64,000 nt of DNA from an uncultured Acidobacteriaceae bacterium (GTDB taxonomy: Bacteria > Acidobacteriota > Terriglobia > Terriglobales > Acidobacteriaceae): positions 61,046 through 125,045 of the forward strand of contig CALFMO010000042.1 in the NCBI GenBank assembly GCA_937879855.1. The letters are read 5' to 3'. Below are positions 7,054-15,252 of the stretch, in pieces. Each line of letters starts with the position of its first letter. Position 1 is the stretch's first letter. The notes under the pieces are model-generated. The model saw only the letters and a program-made list of their open reading frames with translations. It searched no databases and was not told the origin of the DNA. The translations under genes were made by a program, and so were the position numbers.

Positions 7054-7992
7054 TCAGGCGACTGAAGGATCGTGCTGCGCTTGCGGCAAGCGCTCTTCGA
7101 AGGCAACCGGAACATGCCTCCAAACCTGAATCGCAAGGATGACGGTAGTCGCCAGCAGCAGCGCTCCTACGGCGACGTGAGCTACCGTCGAGATCACCAT
7201 GGGAAACTCGGGCTGCACCGCATTGCGTCCCCAGGCGACGCGGGTCAGAAAAGCGGTAAAGCCGAGGCATAGCTGCGCAATGAGGAGCGTCATCATCAGG
7301 ACGGCAGGGCGACGAACTTCTTCAATCTGCGAATAAACCGTCAACGCGCGAATCGCGGTCCAGGCCAGCACGAACGATACCACCACGGCGTGCACGACGT
7401 GTGGCCACCAGCTCAAACCGTGGTGGCGGAACATCGCCCCCAAGATTAACTGCACGTACAGCACGAAAATCGAAAGAAGGGTTAGCGTGAAAAGACTGGG
7501 ACGCCGCTGGTCAAACTCAACTCGCGGCTGCTCCTCGATCCATCTGCTGCCGGTGAACAACGTGATGGCGACGGCAATGCAGAAAAACGTCTGGGCAAGC
7601 GCGGCGTGGGCCGACGATACAGCGGGTGGCAAGTAAAACAGAACGGTAATGCCGCCCAAAATTCCCTGGGCGATTACCGTCCCCAGAGCGGCAAGAGCCA
7701 AATACCGCAGCCAGCGCCGCTTTTCCACGCGCCAAGTCCACACGACAAGGATGATGGTAAGAAGCCCCGCGCCCTGCGCGATCATGCGGTGAGTGTGCTC
7801 GAACTTCACTCCACCAACGAGCTTTGGGATTTTGTACCAGGAGCCGAATGAGGTGGGCCAGTCGGGAACGGAGAGCCCAGCGTCGTTGCTGGTGACCAGC
7901 GCGCCCGCAATGATCAGAAGAAACGTCCAGCAAGCGAGGATAACGGCCAGCCGGTGATGTCCGCGATTGTAGGTTGTCGCGATGGCTTTCAG
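7054..7992 (-). CDS. ctaA: Heme A synthase (CtaA/COX15), probably with a CTG start
   Basis: The protein is about 312 residues with eight predicted membrane helices. The first segment contains YNRGHHRLAVILACWTF and a TSNDAGLSVPDWP loop; the haem-ligand motif EHTHRM lies at about residue 65. Later helices carry the second set (HHGLSWWPHVVHAV, VISTVAHVAVGALL). CtaA oxidises heme O to heme A for cytochrome oxidases. No ATG, GTG or TTG lies in frame between the upstream TAG and the first conserved residues; the first in-frame ATG/GTG/TTG is a GTG at 7809 that would delete the first helix. A CTG at 7992, followed by AAAGCCATC, has GAGGGG seven bases upstream and gives the expected N-terminus, so it is used here. 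Confidence 0.85.
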   Translation of the reverse strand: MKAIATTYNRGHHRLAVILACWTFLLIIAGALVTSNDAGLSVPDWPTSFGSWYKIPKLVGGVKFEHTHRMIAQGAGLLTIILVVWTWRVEKRRWLRYLALAALGTVIAQGILGGITVLFYLPPAVSSAHAALAQTFFCIAVAITLFTGSRWIEEQPRVEFDQRRPSLFTLTLLSIFVLYVQLILGAMFRHHGLSWWPHVVHAVVVSFVLAWTAIRALTVYSQIEEVRRPAVLMMTLLIAQLCLGFTAFLTRVAWGRNAVQPEFPMVISTVAHVAVGALLLATTVILAIQVWRHVPVAFEERLPQAQHDPSVA

Positions 7993-8025
7993 AGTAGCGC
8001 CCCTCAGGTCGGAATTGAAGAGAAT

Positions 8026-8126
8026 GGCGTAGCGCCGGCATCGCGCTGGCTATCTGCGTCCGTTTAGCGCCTCGACTCCGCAGGCGAGACGCCTACGGGA
8101 CAGCCGCCGAGACGGCGGCGCTACGC
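8026..8126. repeat. GC-rich palindromic elements upstream of ctaA
   Basis: Two related GC-rich hairpin modules lie back to back. A degenerate one at 8026-8051 reads TAGCGCCGGCATCGCGCTGG. A stronger one at 8097-8126 has the perfect stem GCCGCC/GGCGGC (8103-8108 and 8114-8119) with a GAGAC loop, preceded by a GGCGAGACGCC palindrome. They fill the gap between the cupredoxin gene and ctaA and belong to the family seen at 8969, 14492, 19807, 24111, 31196 and 63979. Confidence 0.75.
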
Positions 8127-8151
8127 AACCTTTATTTTACCACCCGAGAAA

Positions 8152-8943
8152 TCACTCCCCGGCGGCCTTGAAGCTCTGGTCCACGGTCTTCGTATCTTTA
8201 GGAGCGACCGTTACCTTCTGATCCTGCTCTCCGAGCTTCTCATGAACAAAAGCGAGGGTGTAGTCGCCCGGCGGAAGGCCCTTGATCTCATACTTTCCGT
8301 CTTTATCTGTGACAGCATAAAACGGGTTCTTCACCACGTTGATGTACATCTTCATCCAGGGATGCTGGTTGCACTTCACGGGCAGCATGATTTCTTCGCG
8401 CGCGAAATTCTTTTGAATGTCGGCGGAAGATGGCGGCTGTGATTCATTCCACTCCCGGTTGTCCTTCGGTGTGGGATGAATGTTGTGCGTGGTGGGATCC
8501 CCGTTCTTGATGTCCACAGTTTGGCCCGTCATTACGCCCAAGACGTGGGGATGATAACGGCAGCCCTTCTGCTCGAGCACGACGGGATCTTTAGGAGTGT
8601 CGAAAGTGCGATTGCCAAGGCCGTCTTTCACATAGACGAAGACGTTAGCCAAATCGCCGCCGGAGACGACGACGTTCTCGGCTTCGTTCGTGCCCTTGCA
8701 GCCCGGATCCTGACTCATGTCGATTTTGGAAGCCTTTGGCGCTGTTCCGTCAAACTTTACCGTGCCTTTGACCGTGGCTACGGTCGCTGGATCGATGGGA
8801 GTGGCGGCCGGAGCTGCGGACTCCGCCGGAGCGTTGTTAGACTGCTCCGTATTTTCTTTCTTGCTGCACGCCGCCAGCGTCAACAATGCGCATACTGCGA
8901 GCGTGCCGACTGCCATCGTTGCCCAACCTGTCTTCTTATTCAT
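8152..8943 (-). CDS. Cupredoxin-like lipoprotein with carboxypeptidase-regulatory domain
   Basis: This 263-residue protein has a signal peptide ending in the lipobox LTLAAC near residue 27, so it is lipid-anchored on the periplasmic side. The middle part (about residues 65-190) resembles a plastocyanin/azurin-type fold with candidate metal ligands in CRYHPHVLGV, THNIHP and VKCNQHPWMKMY. The last 60 residues look like a carboxypeptidase-regulatory beta sandwich (DGKYEIKGLPPGDYTLAFVH). It sits directly downstream of the giant cytochrome c gene and could shuttle electrons from it. Copper binding is inferred from Cys/His/Met placement. The ATG at 8943 was chosen; a longer frame runs into the upstream repeat. 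Confidence 0.85.
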   Translation of the reverse strand: MNKKTGWATMAVGTLAVCALLTLAACSKKENTEQSNNAPAESAAPAATPIDPATVATVKGTVKFDGTAPKASKIDMSQDPGCKGTNEAENVVVSGGDLANVFVYVKDGLGNRTFDTPKDPVVLEQKGCRYHPHVLGVMTGQTVDIKNGDPTTHNIHPTPKDNREWNESQPPSSADIQKNFAREEIMLPVKCNQHPWMKMYINVVKNPFYAVTDKDGKYEIKGLPPGDYTLAFVHEKLGEQDQKVTVAPKDTKTVDQSFKAAGE

Positions 8944-8968
8944 GATGTTGCCTTTCTGTGGGGAATGT

Positions 8969-9014
8969 ACCGGCCTCGCGCCGGCTATCGCGCGGGCGAG
9001 CGGCCCGCGCCGTA
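8969..9014. repeat. GC-rich palindromic element
   Basis: Two hairpins stand in tandem: CCGGCCTCGCGCCGG and CGCGGGCGAGCGGCCCGCG. This is a diverged copy of the intergenic element at 14492-14562, between the multiheme cytochrome and cupredoxin genes. Confidence 0.65.
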
Positions 9015-9056
9015 GATAACTAACAAAATTTAATGCCACCTGCCGAACCGCACATT

Positions 9057-12000
9057 CTACCGCGAACCTCCGCCCGCCGTATGATGCGATTCCAGCGCTG
9101 CATGTTTACGATTACTCGAGGGCTGCACAGCCGCCTTGGCCCGAGGCATGGAGGACGCCACCCGCCTTTGTTCTTCCGCGGTCAATTGGAAGATGTAGTC
9201 GGTCAACAGTTTGCGATGATCTCCCTCGAAGCCGTTGAAGGTCGGTGGCGTTGGTCCGGCAAAGACCCACTGGCTATTTTGCTGTTTGAACAAGCCTGAC
9301 GGCATCGACGTGCCCGGGCTGATGGCTTGCGGATCGGTAATCCAACGCTCCACCCAGTCAGGCTTCAGGCGCTCTTTCGCCAGCAGGAAGTTGGGTGCGG
9401 TGGCGATCTTGTCGTGCCCGGGATCGCCCGTAGCGTGGCACTTCAAGCAAGGCGCGGCCGTACTCGAGAACAGGCTGCGGGCCATATCGGATTCTTTGGC
9501 CGTGAGTGTCGGCATCTGCTGCGGGATGTAAGGCAGCGGCTGCTGCGACAGTGCCTCAAAGAATCTCACCAGCTTTCTCAATTCGTTGTCGGAGAACGAG
9601 AACGTTGGCATTCGAACTTTCAAATACGGGCGAACGCCATTGCGGTTAGTGTCCGTAGTGCTCAACGCAGGATTCGACAGGAATTTCCGCAGCCATTCGG
9701 GATCGACACGCGCGCCTTCGGTCAACAGCTTGGGAGGCAACTGCTCCTGCGCGTCCTGATACTGTTTCAGGCCCATCAAAATCGTTTGCTGGCCGGGAAT
9801 GAACTGGTGGCATCCCATGCAGTTGTACTTCTTGACGACCCACCAGCCTTCCTGAATGTCGTGGCGCGCATCGCCGGGCTTGTATTGATAGCTCTGGGGC
9901 AGGGAAGTCTCCTGGCTGCCCATGAGGAATGTAGTGAGGTCGAGCACCTGCTCTTTGGTCAGGTGCAAGTTTGGCATGCGCAGAGCTTCAGTCTCAGTTT
10001 TGACCTTGCCTTGATCGTAGACATTCGGTTCGGCGAGTTTGTGCTCGAAGAATCCCTTGTGGTCGTACCAGGGTTCTTTCGCCGGGCCGTCGGGCAGGCG
10101 AGCCAAGTCTTCCTTATCTTTGATTGGCTCGGCACCTTTGCCGCCGCGTTGCGCGACTTCCGTGAACAGCGCGAAATCAAGGCGCTCGATGGGTTTGCTG
10201 CCTTCATAAGTTAGTTCGGTACCAATGCGGCCTTCGTCTTCCATGCCGGAGATTTCATGGCATCCGCCGCAGCCGTAGAACCGAACCCACTTCTTGCCTT
10301 CTTCCTTCAGAGACGGATCATCCATGAACGCCGCTTCTGGATAGGACGACGGCTCCTGCTTCTTCTGCGACATCAGGTATGTGGCGATATCTTCCGCGTC
10401 TTCGGGACTCAGGCGCAGACTGGGCATCACCGTCATGTTCTGCACTTGCAGTTCGTGTCCGTCATTGGGGCACTTGCTGTGATCGAGGTCGAAGACGTAA
10501 GGCAGATTCTTCTTCGCGTAGTCTTCGGGTCCTATGTCTTTTTTCTCGTACGGGCAGTATGGGCGCGTGCGCTGGCGTGCATTGTGAATCCAGCGCACGA
10601 GGTAATCGTAATTTGCCTTTTCGCCGACGCGAGTCAGATTCGCGGCAAAGGTTCCACCCTGCATCTGATCGCCCTCGCCGATGGAGTGGCAGGCCATGCA
10701 TCCACGCCCTTCAAACAATTCTTTGCCGTGCGCGGCATTTCCGGGCTTGTGCTTCGGCAGTACGTCGGTGAATCCGGTTTGCCAGATGTACGCAGAGATG
10801 GCCTGAATCTGGTGATCGGTGAGGCGGAAGTTCGGCATCTTGGTGGTCGGCCGGAAATCAGAAGGTTTCTTCAGCCACACCGGAATCCAATTTTTATTCA
10901 GCTTCAGGCGCGCGTCTTTCAAATTAGGGCCGACTTTTTTCTGATCCTGCATCAGGCTATGCGACTGGAAATCGAGCTGCTGCAAACGCGCGTCCAGCTT
11001 GCTGTTTGCGACTCTTAAATCGACCGCCTGGGTATTCAGCTTGTTGGCGACGTCATTCGACTCAGCAGCATCGGCCTGTTTCATCAGGTCCGCGGTATTT
11101 TTTACGTTCTCTTTTTTCTGGGTTTCGATCTGCTTGATCTGCTGGCCGACGAAGTTCAGATCTTCGGGTTCCTTGTCGTAACCTTCATAACGATGGCAGC
11201 CCATGCAGCCGCGTTGGCGGAAGAGGTCCTTGCCATTGTTGATGGTTTGCCATTGAACGTCGCCGCTGGCGAGAACCATGTCGGCTGAGTGGCAGCTCTG
11301 GCAGCCGGCTTCCGAGTTTTCTTTGGGATACAACGGCCAGAGCCAGTGCTCGTAATTACCGTGCGCCTTCTCAATGCTGGTGGTGGCGCGGCCATTTCCC
11401 TGGTGACAGGGCGAACAGCCAAACTTTTCGGGATCGTGAATCTGCAGCAACTCCGGCTGGGCGTGGCTGGCAAACGCCTGCGCATATTCGTCCGGCTGCT
11501 TCGCGCCCTTTTCCGTCATAGCCGCGGCGGTAACCTTCAACGGCTCGCGCGTGTTCATATGGCAGGACTCGCAGCGGTCGACGATGTTGGCCTCGGCAAC
11601 ATTGATCTGCACGATGGCCGGATCCCATTCTGTGGCTCTTTTCTTGAGTCCCTGAATTTGCTGCGGAGTGAGGTCAACCATGTGGTCCGAAATGTATTCG
11701 TCCATCTTGGCCTTGGCTGCGGTCACGGGCTTCAGCACGTCGCCGAGGTCGAGGCTCAGCTTGGTGCGCTCGTCGCGAATCTCGTTGTAAGTTTCTTCCA
11801 GTTGCGGAAAGGTGAATTTTTTCTTCGTGCCGTCAGGAAACTCAACCGTGGCCTGCTCGGCTTTGTATTTGTCGATTTCTTTTTGCTTGCTGGCTTTCGC
11901 CGAAGCGCTGCCGCTGGTTTCCAGTTCGTAGGTCAACGCATTGACATAGGCGCGCCGGTCGGTAAAGACGCTCTGCACTGCGAGCAGGCGCGCGCTGGCA

Positions 12001-12323
12001 TCGTCCAGCTTTCTCCGAGCCTCATCCGCTTGCGCTTTAGAGTCCTGATAAGCCTTCTGGTAATCCTGTTTCAGGGCTGCATATTGCGGATCCTGTTCGA
12101 CTGACTGCTCCGACTTCGATGACTTCGACTTTGCCGTATCCAGGAAGGCAGAGTAACGATTCTTCCATTGATCCTGGAAGGCTTTCCACGGCCGCTGTCC
12201 CCAGGCTTCGTCGTACAAAGCCCAGAACAGCGTGGCAATCAGAATGATCGTCGCCACGACATAATGGATGGCGAACGATTTGCCGGTGATCGGATCGTGC
12301 TCGGGGATGGGTTTTTCAGGCAC
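9057..12323 (-). CDS. Giant eight-haem cytochrome c of the bc cluster
   Basis: This 1088-residue protein has one N-terminal membrane anchor (about residues 19-37), a long coiled-coil region (about 75-235), and eight CxxCH haem c sites at residues 251, 303, 341, 373, 542, 685, 835 and 959. A second helical stretch at about 385-460 separates haems 4 and 5. Repeated modules with MPNF/MPSL/MPNL/MPTF methionines follow haems and look like class I cytochrome domains, the methionines being the likely axial ligands. Two further cysteines (RPYCPYE near 590, SKCPNDGHE near 618) are not haem sites and may bind a metal. It starts with GTG, preceded by AGAGGGA. It follows the cytochrome b genes, so it most likely accepts electrons from the Rieske centre on the periplasmic face. 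Far larger than cytochrome c1 or f. Confidence 0.93.
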   Translation of the reverse strand: MPEKPIPEHDPITGKSFAIHYVVATIILIATLFWALYDEAWGQRPWKAFQDQWKNRYSAFLDTAKSKSSKSEQSVEQDPQYAALKQDYQKAYQDSKAQADEARRKLDDASARLLAVQSVFTDRRAYVNALTYELETSGSASAKASKQKEIDKYKAEQATVEFPDGTKKKFTFPQLEETYNEIRDERTKLSLDLGDVLKPVTAAKAKMDEYISDHMVDLTPQQIQGLKKRATEWDPAIVQINVAEANIVDRCESCHMNTREPLKVTAAAMTEKGAKQPDEYAQAFASHAQPELLQIHDPEKFGCSPCHQGNGRATTSIEKAHGNYEHWLWPLYPKENSEAGCQSCHSADMVLASGDVQWQTINNGKDLFRQRGCMGCHRYEGYDKEPEDLNFVGQQIKQIETQKKENVKNTADLMKQADAAESNDVANKLNTQAVDLRVANSKLDARLQQLDFQSHSLMQDQKKVGPNLKDARLKLNKNWIPVWLKKPSDFRPTTKMPNFRLTDHQIQAISAYIWQTGFTDVLPKHKPGNAAHGKELFEGRGCMACHSIGEGDQMQGGTFAANLTRVGEKANYDYLVRWIHNARQRTRPYCPYEKKDIGPEDYAKKNLPYVFDLDHSKCPNDGHELQVQNMTVMPSLRLSPEDAEDIATYLMSQKKQEPSSYPEAAFMDDPSLKEEGKKWVRFYGCGGCHEISGMEDEGRIGTELTYEGSKPIERLDFALFTEVAQRGGKGAEPIKDKEDLARLPDGPAKEPWYDHKGFFEHKLAEPNVYDQGKVKTETEALRMPNLHLTKEQVLDLTTFLMGSQETSLPQSYQYKPGDARHDIQEGWWVVKKYNCMGCHQFIPGQQTILMGLKQYQDAQEQLPPKLLTEGARVDPEWLRKFLSNPALSTTDTNRNGVRPYLKVRMPTFSFSDNELRKLVRFFEALSQQPLPYIPQQMPTLTAKESDMARSLFSSTAAPCLKCHATGDPGHDKIATAPNFLLAKERLKPDWVERWITDPQAISPGTSMPSGLFKQQNSQWVFAGPTPPTFNGFEGDHRKLLTDYIFQLTAEEQRRVASSMPRAKAAVQPSSNRKHAALESHHTAGGGSR

Positions 12324-12348
12324 CAGTTTATCCCTCTAGATATTCAGC

Positions 12349-12446
12349 CAATTTCAGATTCTAGATCTCAGAATTCAGATTGAAACCCAGCACTGCCACG
12401 GCGACGTCTTGCAATCAGCAATCGTCAATCTGAAATCTTCAATGTG
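12349..12446. repeat. AT-rich inverted repeat in the petD-cytochrome c gap
   Basis: ATTTCAGATTCTAGATCTC and CAGATTGAAA on the left face CAATCTGAAATCTTCAAT on the right. It is the same style as the elements at 2889 and 4307. Confidence 0.65.
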
Positions 12447-12447
12447 T

Positions 12448-13377
12448 TTATATGTTGAACCACGGCGTAATCCACACGTACTTGATGTGCCACAACAGCC
12501 GCAACCCCATCTTCAGGGGCAGCGCGACCATGGTCAGCAGTAAGAACTGCATGATGGAAAATTGCAAAAGACTCATGCGCGAGAAATCTTTTCCCATGCG
12601 CCGACGGAACAAGGAGTAGACCGCCCCACCGCCGACCAGATAGTATCCGCCGACCACGATGGCGCCGAAGATTGCCTTTCCCAGATTCGACGTGATCCCG
12701 AAAATGTCCGGCAGATCGCGGTTCACCTCATAGATCAGGCGATTGTGGTCCCAGGTCTGCCCGGGCCAGAACCATTGCCAACCGGGGCCGCGAATAAACG
12801 TCCCGATGATGATCATTGCGACCCACAGAATGATGAAGCCGAACAGAAACGTTGAGATGGAAAACTTGCGCTGCTTCCAGGTGTAATAGCCGCTGCCCAG
12901 CGGATTGGTGTCAATGTAAGGAATCACCATCAGCCCGATGATGATCAGCGTTGGCATGACCACGCCAGCAATCCACGGATCGAAATAGACGAGCATCTCC
13001 TGCAGGCCGAGGAAGTACCACGGAGCCTTCGCAGGATTCATCGTGAGGTTAGGATTGGCCGGCTCTTCGAGCGGGGCGTTGAGGGTGATCGACCAGACCA
13101 TCAGAATGATCGTGATGATGATGGCGGCGAGGAATTCAATGCGCAGCAGAAATGGCCAGACGTGAACTTCCTTTTGCCAGCCGGGCTTGAAGGGCCAGGT
13201 CTTGCGATGGTGAGTTTTGGCCATCGCGGGATCGGCCTCGAGTTGCTCGATTAATTGATCGTTGGCCCGGGCCTGTTTCACTGCGAGATAAATATAGAAG
13301 GCCAGCAGCGGGATCAAGCCCACGATCGGCACGTTGTCAGGCGCCGAGCAAATCTCCCAGAGTTGTCGCCAGTCCAT
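12448..13377 (-). CDS. Cytochrome b C-terminal half (PetD/subunit IV-like, extended)
   Basis: This 309-residue protein has about six predicted membrane helices. It carries the quinol-oxidation-site loop as KAPWYFLGLQEMLVYFDPW: the usual PEWY is APWY here, so the loop glutamate is absent. Before it, residues 1-90 add an extra N-terminal helix and a charged loop (HHRKTWPFKPGWQKE). After it, several helices extend well beyond the roughly 160 residues of plant or cyanobacterial subunit IV. The ATG at 13377 has GGAG five bases upstream. It pairs with the N-terminal half at 13496-14473 to form the quinol-oxidising membrane core. Confidence 0.9.
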   Translation of the reverse strand: MDWRQLWEICSAPDNVPIVGLIPLLAFYIYLAVKQARANDQLIEQLEADPAMAKTHHRKTWPFKPGWQKEVHVWPFLLRIEFLAAIIITIILMVWSITLNAPLEEPANPNLTMNPAKAPWYFLGLQEMLVYFDPWIAGVVMPTLIIIGLMVIPYIDTNPLGSGYYTWKQRKFSISTFLFGFIILWVAMIIIGTFIRGPGWQWFWPGQTWDHNRLIYEVNRDLPDIFGITSNLGKAIFGAIVVGGYYLVGGGAVYSLFRRRMGKDFSRMSLLQFSIMQFLLLTMVALPLKMGLRLLWHIKYVWITPWFNI

Positions 13378-13423
13378 AAAGTCTCCAGACTGCGGTGTCA
13401 CATTTCCTAAAATAAAAACTAAG

Positions 13424-13488
13424 AAGTCAGAATGCAGAATTGTAGATTTTGCTTTTACTTCTGCCTTCTACATTCTTCCTTCTGACTT
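13424..13488. repeat. AT-rich inverted repeat between cytochrome b halves
   Basis: The left arm at 13424-13446 starts AAGTCAGAATGCAGAATT. It pairs with the right arm at 13467-13488, which ends CTTCTGACTT, with one gap and few mismatches, around a 20-base T-rich loop. Confidence 0.7.
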
Positions 13489-13495
13489 CAAGCGA

Positions 13496-14473
13496 TCACT
13501 CTCCGGCCGCCTTCGGGCCGCGGCGGGGCTTGTCCGCTTCGGCTTCCAACATCACCGGAGCGGGGCCTGAAATGCCACCATCTTTTCGCACGCGCCAGAA
13601 ATGCACGATCATCAGCACCGACGCCACGATCGGAATCCCGATGCAATGCCAGATGTAAGAGCGCAACAGGGCATTGGCGTCGACAATCGATCCCCCGAGC
13701 AGGCCGAACCGGACGTCGTTGTAGGGCGTCATCCCCAGCATCGATCCGAACGGGCCTTCATGACCGAGCAGCGGTGTGGCGCGTGCCATGTTCGTGCCCA
13801 CCGTGACCGCCCAGAAACCGAGTTGATCGTCGGGTAACAAATATCCAGTGAATGACAGAAGCAGCGTGAACACTAGCAGCAGGACGCCGATGTTCCAGTT
13901 GAATTCGCGGGGCTTTTTATACGACCCGGTCAGGAACACACGGAACATGTGAAGCCAGACCGCAATCACCATGAGGTGAGCAGCCCAGCGATGCATGTTG
14001 CGCAGGATTTTTCCGAATGGAACGTCATGCTCCAGATAGAGCACGTCGCGGAATGCCTGCACCTTGGTCGGGTGGTAATAAAACATCAGCAGCACGCCGG
14101 TGTAGGTGAGGATGATGAACAGGTAAAACGTGATGCCGCCCATGCCCCACGTATAGCTGTATCGCACGGCGTCGCGGTTGATCTTTGCCGGATGCAGATG
14201 CAGGAACACGTTAGAAAGCACGCCCAGCGCCCGGTTGCGGGGCGTGTCGTCGTGCTTGTGGCGGAAGATCGATGTGTAGACCTGGGTCTTGGTGGGATCT
14301 TTCAGGCCTTCGATTTGTTCCTTGGCTTTGGTGGGGATATCGGTCTTGAGGGCCTGAATGTCCTCTTTCACACCCGTCGTGACCTTCTCCAGCACGCCGA
14401 CCTTGCCATTCTTTCCGTTCGTGCTGTTTGCGCCGCCGCCGTTGCTGCCGTTCGGTTTTTTTTCGTCAGCCAT
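13496..14473 (-). CDS. Cytochrome b N-terminal half (PetB-like)
   Basis: This 325-residue protein has a Gly/Asn/Lys-rich N-terminal extension of about 85 residues before the haem-bearing core. The core has four helices with the two histidine pairs that hold the b haems: RNMHRWAAHLMV plus WLHMFR, and SYIWHCIGIPI plus VHFWRVR. The glycine-rich GITFYLFIILTYTG and GYLLPDDQLGFWA stretches are typical. It transfers electrons across the membrane within the quinol:cytochrome c reductase. The order Rieske, b N-half, b C-half, cytochrome c follows the split cytochrome b layout. The N-terminal extension is not needed for the b fold and its role is unknown. Confidence 0.93.
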   Translation of the reverse strand: MADEKKPNGSNGGGANSTNGKNGKVGVLEKVTTGVKEDIQALKTDIPTKAKEQIEGLKDPTKTQVYTSIFRHKHDDTPRNRALGVLSNVFLHLHPAKINRDAVRYSYTWGMGGITFYLFIILTYTGVLLMFYYHPTKVQAFRDVLYLEHDVPFGKILRNMHRWAAHLMVIAVWLHMFRVFLTGSYKKPREFNWNIGVLLLVFTLLLSFTGYLLPDDQLGFWAVTVGTNMARATPLLGHEGPFGSMLGMTPYNDVRFGLLGGSIVDANALLRSYIWHCIGIPIVASVLMIVHFWRVRKDGGISGPAPVMLEAEADKPRRGPKAAGE

Positions 14474-14491
14474 ATGAGTCCTGAATTTCCA

Positions 14492-14562
14492 GTAGCGCCG
14501 GCGTCCCGCCGGCTGTCGCGAGGGCGCCTAGCCCTCGCCGCGGGCAAGAGTGCCCGCGCCAC
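14492..14562. repeat. GC-rich palindromic element, full-length copy
   Basis: Three hairpins lie in a row: GCCGGCGTCCCGCCGGC, then GCGAGGGCGCCTAGCCCTCGC (given here in two halves, GCGAGGGC and GCCCTCGC), then GCGGGCAAGAGTGCCCGC. The first 22 bases (14492-14513) are identical to 63979-64000. The copy ends three bases before the Rieske stop codon. Confidence 0.85.
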
Positions 14563-14564
14563 AC

Positions 14565-15221
14565 TTACACTCCCGTCAAAAATGCTCCTGGATCATTGAA
14601 GTGCGTGGGCTGCCCCTTCGGCCACGAATACAACTTCGACGTATCCACCAGAATTTGTCCATCTGGCGCCAGTTCGATTTTCGCGCGGTCCATTGGACGC
14701 GGCGCGGGCCCTTCGAAATTGATTCCCTCGCTGTCATACCCGCTGCCGTGGCAGGGACACTTGAACTTGTTCTCGCTTGGCTTCCAGTCCGGAGTGCATC
14801 CCAGGTGCGTGCAGCGCGCGTAGATCACGAACAAACGGTCAGGCGTGCGATCGACCCAGATGCGATATTTCTGCTGGAACTTGGTATCGACACCGAGTGC
14901 GAATTCTGACGGATAACCGATCTTGAAAAGTGTGTTGGGCTCGAATAGCGTGCGCGGCAGGAAGAAGCGAAAGAACGCCAGGAACCATGCCATCAGGAAT
15001 CCGGTCACCATCGTCCACACAAAGCGGCGGCGGTGGCGGTCAATCTCGGTCGAGGGAGCGGTTCCGGCCACGCCGGCGGCTGCGGCCGCTTTCGATGTGC
15101 CCACCGCCGGCGTGCCCACATACTTCGTGGCATCCTGCGCCGCCGTGGGTGCGGGTTTTGTGGCCGCGGGTGTCGCTGCCCCGGGATTCGGATTAACCTT
15201 CCCGGTTTCCGGCTCCGCCAT
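14565..15221 (-). CDS. petC: Rieske iron-sulfur protein of the bc complex
   Basis: This 218-residue protein has an Ala/Pro-rich disordered N-terminus (about 1-58), one membrane helix (about 67-88), and a soluble Rieske domain with C137-T-H139-L-G-C142 and C155-P-C157-H158. C137, H139, C155 and H158 hold the [2Fe-2S] cluster, and C142/C157 form the stabilising disulfide. It takes electrons from quinol at the outer face and passes them to the cytochrome c partner encoded downstream. AGGAGGGAG precedes the ATG. First member of the bc genes; ferrochelatase lies 31 bp upstream on the same strand. Confidence 0.97.
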   Translation of the reverse strand: MAEPETGKVNPNPGAATPAATKPAPTAAQDATKYVGTPAVGTSKAAAAAGVAGTAPSTEIDRHRRRFVWTMVTGFLMAWFLAFFRFFLPRTLFEPNTLFKIGYPSEFALGVDTKFQQKYRIWVDRTPDRLFVIYARCTHLGCTPDWKPSENKFKCPCHGSGYDSEGINFEGPAPRPMDRAKIELAPDGQILVDTSKLYSWPKGQPTHFNDPGAFLTGV

Positions 15222-15252
15222 GCGCTCCCTCCTGATGGTAGCTGACTAAGGC

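Noticed and set aside
7517..8041. ATG-started frame over the 5' part of ctaA
   Set aside because: It is out of frame with the conserved CtaA segments (YNRGHHRLAV and TSNDAGLSVPDWP), so it is a shadow frame; the CTG start explains the gene better.
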